The position numbers and the translations under genes are program-made. This document shows positions 32,207 to 35,268 of a DNA stretch of 35,268 nt, piece after piece. Where the stretch lies: the NCBI RefSeq assembly GCF_016901035.1, contig NZ_JAFEUF010000027.1, forward strand, positions 13,167 to 48,434, written 5' to 3'. Each line of letters opens with the position of its first letter. Within the stretch, counting starts at the first letter, position 1. The notes beneath the pieces were generated by a model. It was not told the origin of the DNA. It saw only the letters and a program-made list of their open reading frames with translations, and did no database searches. Source of the stretch: Streptomyces durocortorensis (lineage in GTDB: Bacteria > Actinomycetota > Actinomycetes > Streptomycetales > Streptomycetaceae).

Positions 32207-35047
32207 ATGACAGAGGACCTCTCACCAGCTGAGCGATACCAGGCATCCCGCGCCCGTGCGGCCGAGATGGCGACGGCCCTCGGGCCCTTCCGGGAGATGT
32301 ACGAGTTCGGACTGGACCCGTTCCAGATCGAGGCGTGCCAGGCTCTTGAGGCGGGCAAGGGGGTGCTGGTCGCGGCCCCCACCGGGTCCGGCAAGACGAT
32401 CGTCGGCGAGTTCGCCGTGCACCTGGCCCTGGAGCAGGGCCGCAAGTGCTTTTACACCACGCCGATCAAGGCGCTCTCCAACCAGAAGTTCGCCGATCTG
32501 GTCAAGCGGTACGGCGCGGACAAGGTCGGTCTGCTGACCGGCGACAACAGCGTCAACTCCGAGGCGCCGGTGGTCGTGATGACCACCGAGGTCCTGCGGA
32601 ACATGCTGTACGCGGGCTCCCAGTCGCTCTCCGGCCTCGGCTATGTGGTCATGGACGAGGTGCACTACCTCTCCGACCGCTTCCGGGGCGCGGTGTGGGA
32701 GGAAGTGATCATCCATCTTCCGGAGTCGGTGACGCTGGTCTCCCTTTCGGCGACCGTCTCCAACGCGGAGGAGTTCGGCGACTGGCTGGACACCGTGCGC
32801 GGCGACACCGAGGTCATCGTCTCCGAGCACCGGCCGGTGCCGCTCTGGCAGCACGTGATGGCCGGCCGCAAGATGTACGACCTCTTCGAGGAGACCACCG
32901 ACCACGGCGGCCGGGGCGCCGGACGCCGCGAGGTCAATCCGGACCTGGTCCGGCTCGCCCGGCAGGAGAGCCAGAGCACCTACAACCCGCGTGACCGCCG
33001 CCGGGGCAAGATGGTGCGTGAGGCCGACCGCGAGCGCGAGCGGCGCCAGCGCGGCCGGATCTGGACGCCCGGCAGGCCCGAGGTCATCGACCGGCTGGAC
33101 AACGAGGGGCTGCTCCCCGCGATCACGTTCATCTTCAGCCGGGCGGGCTGCGAGGCCGCCGTACAGCAGTGTCTGTACGCCGGACTCCGGCTCAACGACG
33201 AGGACAAGCGCCGACTGGTGCGCGAGATCGTCGAGGAGCGGACCGCGTCCATCCCCGGCGAGGACCTGCACGTCCTGGGCTACTACGAGTGGCTCGAAGG
33301 GCTGGAGCGGGGCATCGCCGCCCACCACGCGGGCATGCTCCCGACCTTCAAGGAGGTCGTCGAGGAGCTGTTCGTCCGGGGTCTGGTGAAGGCCGTCTTC
33401 GCCACCGAGACCCTGGCGCTCGGCATCAACATGCCCGCGCGCTCCGTGGTGCTGGAGAAGCTCGTCAAGTGGAACGGCGAGCAGCACGCCGACATCACCC
33501 CCGGCGAGTACACCCAGCTCACCGGCCGGGCCGGACGCCGTGGCATTGACGTCGAGGGCCACGCGGTGGTCCTGTGGCAGCGCGGCATGGACCCGACGGC
33601 GCTGGCCGGACTCGCGGGGACGCGTACGTATCCGCTGCGCTCCAGCTTCCGTCCCTCGTACAACATGGCGGTCAACCTGGTGCAGCAGTTCGGGCGGCAC
33701 AGGTCGCGGGAGCTGCTGGAGACCTCGTTCGCCCAGTTCCAGGCCGACAAGTCGGTGGTCGGGATCTCCCGGCAGGTCCAGCGCAACGAGGAGGGCCTGG
33801 AGGGCTACAAGGAGGGCATGACCTGCCACCTCGGGGACTTCGAGGAGTACGCGCGCCTGCGGCGCGACCTCAAGGACCGCGAGACGGAGCTGGCCAAGCA
33901 GGGCGCGGCGCAGCGGCGGGCGGCTGCGGCCTCGTCCCTGGAGAAGCTGAAGCCGGGCGATGTCATCCATGTTCCGACAGGGAAGTTCGCGGGGCTGGCC
34001 CTGGTGCTGGATCCGGGGCTGCCCGCCGGGCGGGCCAACGGGCATCGCGGCTTCGACCACCACGACGGGCCGCGGCCGCTGGTGCTGACCGCCGAGCGGC
34101 AGGTCAAGCGGCTGGCCTCGATGGACTTCCCGGTGCCGGTCGAGGCGCTGGAGCGGATGCGCGTCCCGAAGTCGTTCAACCCGCGCTCGCCGCAGTCCCG
34201 GCGCGATCTGGCCTCCGCGCTGCGGTCCAAGGCCGGGCACATCGTGCCCGACCGGCACCGCAAGGGGCGGGCCCCGGCCGCCGACGACCGCGAGATCGCC
34301 CGACTGCGGACCGAGCTGCGTGCCCACCCGTGCCACGGGTGCGACGAGCGGGAGGACCACGCGCGGTGGGCCGAGCGCTACCACCGGCTGCAGCGGGACA
34401 CGCGGCAGCTGGAGAAGCGGATCGAGGGGCGGACGAACACGATCGCCCGGACCTTCGACCGGATCGTCGCGCTCCTCACCGAGCTGGACTACCTCCGGGG
34501 CAACGAGGTCACCGCGAACGGGCGGCGGCTGGCCCGGTTGTACGGGGAGCTGGACCTGCTCGCCAGTGAGTGCCTGCGGGAGGGGGTCTGGGAAGGGCTC
34601 AACCCTGCCGAACTGGCTGCTTGTGTTTCGGCGTTGGTCTACGAGGCGCGGCAGGCCGATGACGCGGTCGCGCCGAAGCTGCCGTCCGGGCCTGCCAAGG
34701 TCGCCATGGGCGAGATGGTGCGGATCTGGGGGCGGCTGGATGCCCTGGAGGAGGACTTCAAGATCAACCAGACGGAGGGGGTCGGCCAGCGCGAGCCCGA
34801 TCTCGGCTTCGCCTGGGCGGTCTACATGTGGGCCTCCGGGCGCACGCTGGACGAGGTGCTGCGCGAGGCGGAGATGCCGGCGGGGGACTTCGTACGGTGG
34901 TGCAAGCAGGTGATCGACGTGCTGGGGCAGGTGGCTGCGGCGGCGCCTCGGGATGCGGGGGAGGGGGCTTCCAGCGTGGCGAAGAGTGCGCGCAAGGCCG
35001 TGGATGCGGTGTTGCGGGGGGTTGTGGCGTACAGCTCGGTGGGGTGA
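32207..35047 (+). CDS. helY: Ski2/Mtr4-like DEVH-box helicase (HelY type)
   Basis: ATP-dependent nucleic-acid helicase of superfamily 2, 946 residues. RecA-like domain 1 has Walker A AAPTGSGKT (Lys63), the DEVH box (150-153) and SLSATVSN (motif III). Domain 2 has FATETLALGINMPARSVVLE and QLTGRAGRRGIDVEG (motif VI). It contains an inserted helical/beta arm (about 560-720) and a DSHCT domain at the C-terminus (about 765-946), as in Mtr4/Ski2. A four-cysteine-like segment ELRAHPCHGCDERE lies in the arm. The ATG at 32207 is preferred to the GTG at 32183, which falls within the promoter. The M. tuberculosis gene at this position is helY. RNA or DNA as natural substrate is open. Confidence 0.94.
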   Translation: MTEDLSPAERYQASRARAAEMATALGPFREMYEFGLDPFQIEACQALEAGKGVLVAAPTGSGKTIVGEFAVHLALEQGRKCFYTTPIKALSNQKFADLVKRYGADKVGLLTGDNSVNSEAPVVVMTTEVLRNMLYAGSQSLSGLGYVVMDEVHYLSDRFRGAVWEEVIIHLPESVTLVSLSATVSNAEEFGDWLDTVRGDTEVIVSEHRPVPLWQHVMAGRKMYDLFEETTDHGGRGAGRREVNPDLVRLARQESQSTYNPRDRRRGKMVREADRERERRQRGRIWTPGRPEVIDRLDNEGLLPAITFIFSRAGCEAAVQQCLYAGLRLNDEDKRRLVREIVEERTASIPGEDLHVLGYYEWLEGLERGIAAHHAGMLPTFKEVVEELFVRGLVKAVFATETLALGINMPARSVVLEKLVKWNGEQHADITPGEYTQLTGRAGRRGIDVEGHAVVLWQRGMDPTALAGLAGTRTYPLRSSFRPSYNMAVNLVQQFGRHRSRELLETSFAQFQADKSVVGISRQVQRNEEGLEGYKEGMTCHLGDFEEYARLRRDLKDRETELAKQGAAQRRAAAASSLEKLKPGDVIHVPTGKFAGLALVLDPGLPAGRANGHRGFDHHDGPRPLVLTAERQVKRLASMDFPVPVEALERMRVPKSFNPRSPQSRRDLASALRSKAGHIVPDRHRKGRAPAADDREIARLRTELRAHPCHGCDEREDHARWAERYHRLQRDTRQLEKRIEGRTNTIARTFDRIVALLTELDYLRGNEVTANGRRLARLYGELDLLASECLREGVWEGLNPAELAACVSALVYEARQADDAVAPKLPSGPAKVAMGEMVRIWGRLDALEEDFKINQTEGVGQREPDLGFAWAVYMWASGRTLDEVLREAEMPAGDFVRWCKQVIDVLGQVAAAAPRDAGEGASSVAKSARKAVDAVLRGVVAYSSVG

Positions 35048-35268
35048 CCGGGCCGAGGGGGTGGGGCGCCTGCCGCGGGCCTTCTGGCCCGCCCCCGCCG
35101 GGCCCCGGCGGCGGGGGGGGGGGGCGGCGCGGGCCCGGCGCCGGCCGGGGGCCGCGGGGCGCCGCGCGGCGGGGACGCGGGCATCGGCGGAGCGGTGCGC
35201 GGGGGGTAGCCGTAGCCGCCGGGAGCCTGCGGGGCGGCGGGCCGCCCGGGCGCGGACCGGTCCGGCGA
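35048..35268. other. Low-complexity GC-rich window end; possible proline-rich ORF fragment on the minus strand
   Basis: Downstream of the helicase the sequence is mostly G and C runs. On the minus strand 35268-35140 reads without stops as a Pro/Gly/Ala-rich stretch (AAPQAPGGYGYPPRTAPP), typical of disordered tails of Streptomyces proteins. The frame then enters a homopolymeric patch (35110-35124). A gene start cannot be placed and base quality appears poor. Confidence 0.3.

Noticed and set aside
34822..35184. Minus-strand frame overlapping the helicase 3' end
   Set aside because: Most of it is antisense to the helicase; only the stretch beyond 35140 might belong to a real proline-rich gene, noted separately.

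Overview
The window comes from a Streptomyces chromosome. It has very high GC with codons ending in G or C, frequent GTG starts and leaderless promoters with TAGGCT or TAGGGT -10 boxes. Its glycerol regulator, ARC ATPase, Pup, PafA and PrcB closely match S. coelicolor proteins as I remember them. The species cannot be named from sequence alone.

Layout. 1-3814 (minus): the glycerol operon with its IclR-type regulator, gylR - glpF - glpK - glpD; glpD runs off the left edge into corrupted-looking sequence. 4066-10342 (plus): cobalamin-dependent methionine synthase metH, a HAD phosphatase and an orphan peptide-type ABC solute-binding lipoprotein. 10459-12051 (minus): a RecB-family Fe-S nuclease followed 9 nt later by an orphan NarL-type response regulator. 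12163-14391 (plus): an M50 membrane protease with CBS domains and the tRNA m1A58 methyltransferase trmI. 14592-15511: a small secreted protein and a convergent ferredoxin. 15752-25422: the Pup-proteasome locus, arc (mpa) - dop - pup - remnant of an endonuclease VII gene - prcB - prcA, then a divergent LacI regulator/MFS transporter pair, then pafA. 25566-27002: a two-domain FKBP lipoprotein and a one-domain cytosolic FKBP. 27164-35047: pafB - pafC, a zinc-ribbon protein, a 65-aa membrane protein, tatA, tatC, a diacylglycerol-kinase-like lipid kinase and a Ski2/HelY-type helicase. The last ~220 bases are low-complexity GC sequence.

How the parts work together. Dop deamidates the C-terminal Gln of Pup, PafA ligates Pup to target lysines, ARC unfolds pupylated proteins, and PrcAB degrades them. 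PafBC is a WYL-domain transcription activator of the DNA-damage response, encoded beside the proteasome genes but not part of the proteolytic machine. The order nuclease, trmI, arc, dop, pup, prcBA, pafA, pafBC, tatAC, helY is also that of Mycobacterium tuberculosis.

Most interesting observations. (1) Matches to the PafBC-dependent (RecA-NDp) promoter motif TTGTCRGTG-N8-TANNNT, with exact 8-nt spacing, lie in front of the RecB-family nuclease (near perfect) and the HelY-type helicase (good), with a weaker match in front of pup. This suggests the block encodes both a DNA-damage activator and some of its targets. (2) A decayed HNH/endonuclease VII gene lies between pup and prcB; its readable 3' end overlaps the start of prcB in another frame. 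(3) A LacI/MFS cassette splits prcA from pafA and carries paired TACGTA sites. (4) Shared sequences upstream of gylR and glpF are candidate GylR operators. No mobile element, CRISPR array, rRNA or tRNA was recognised.
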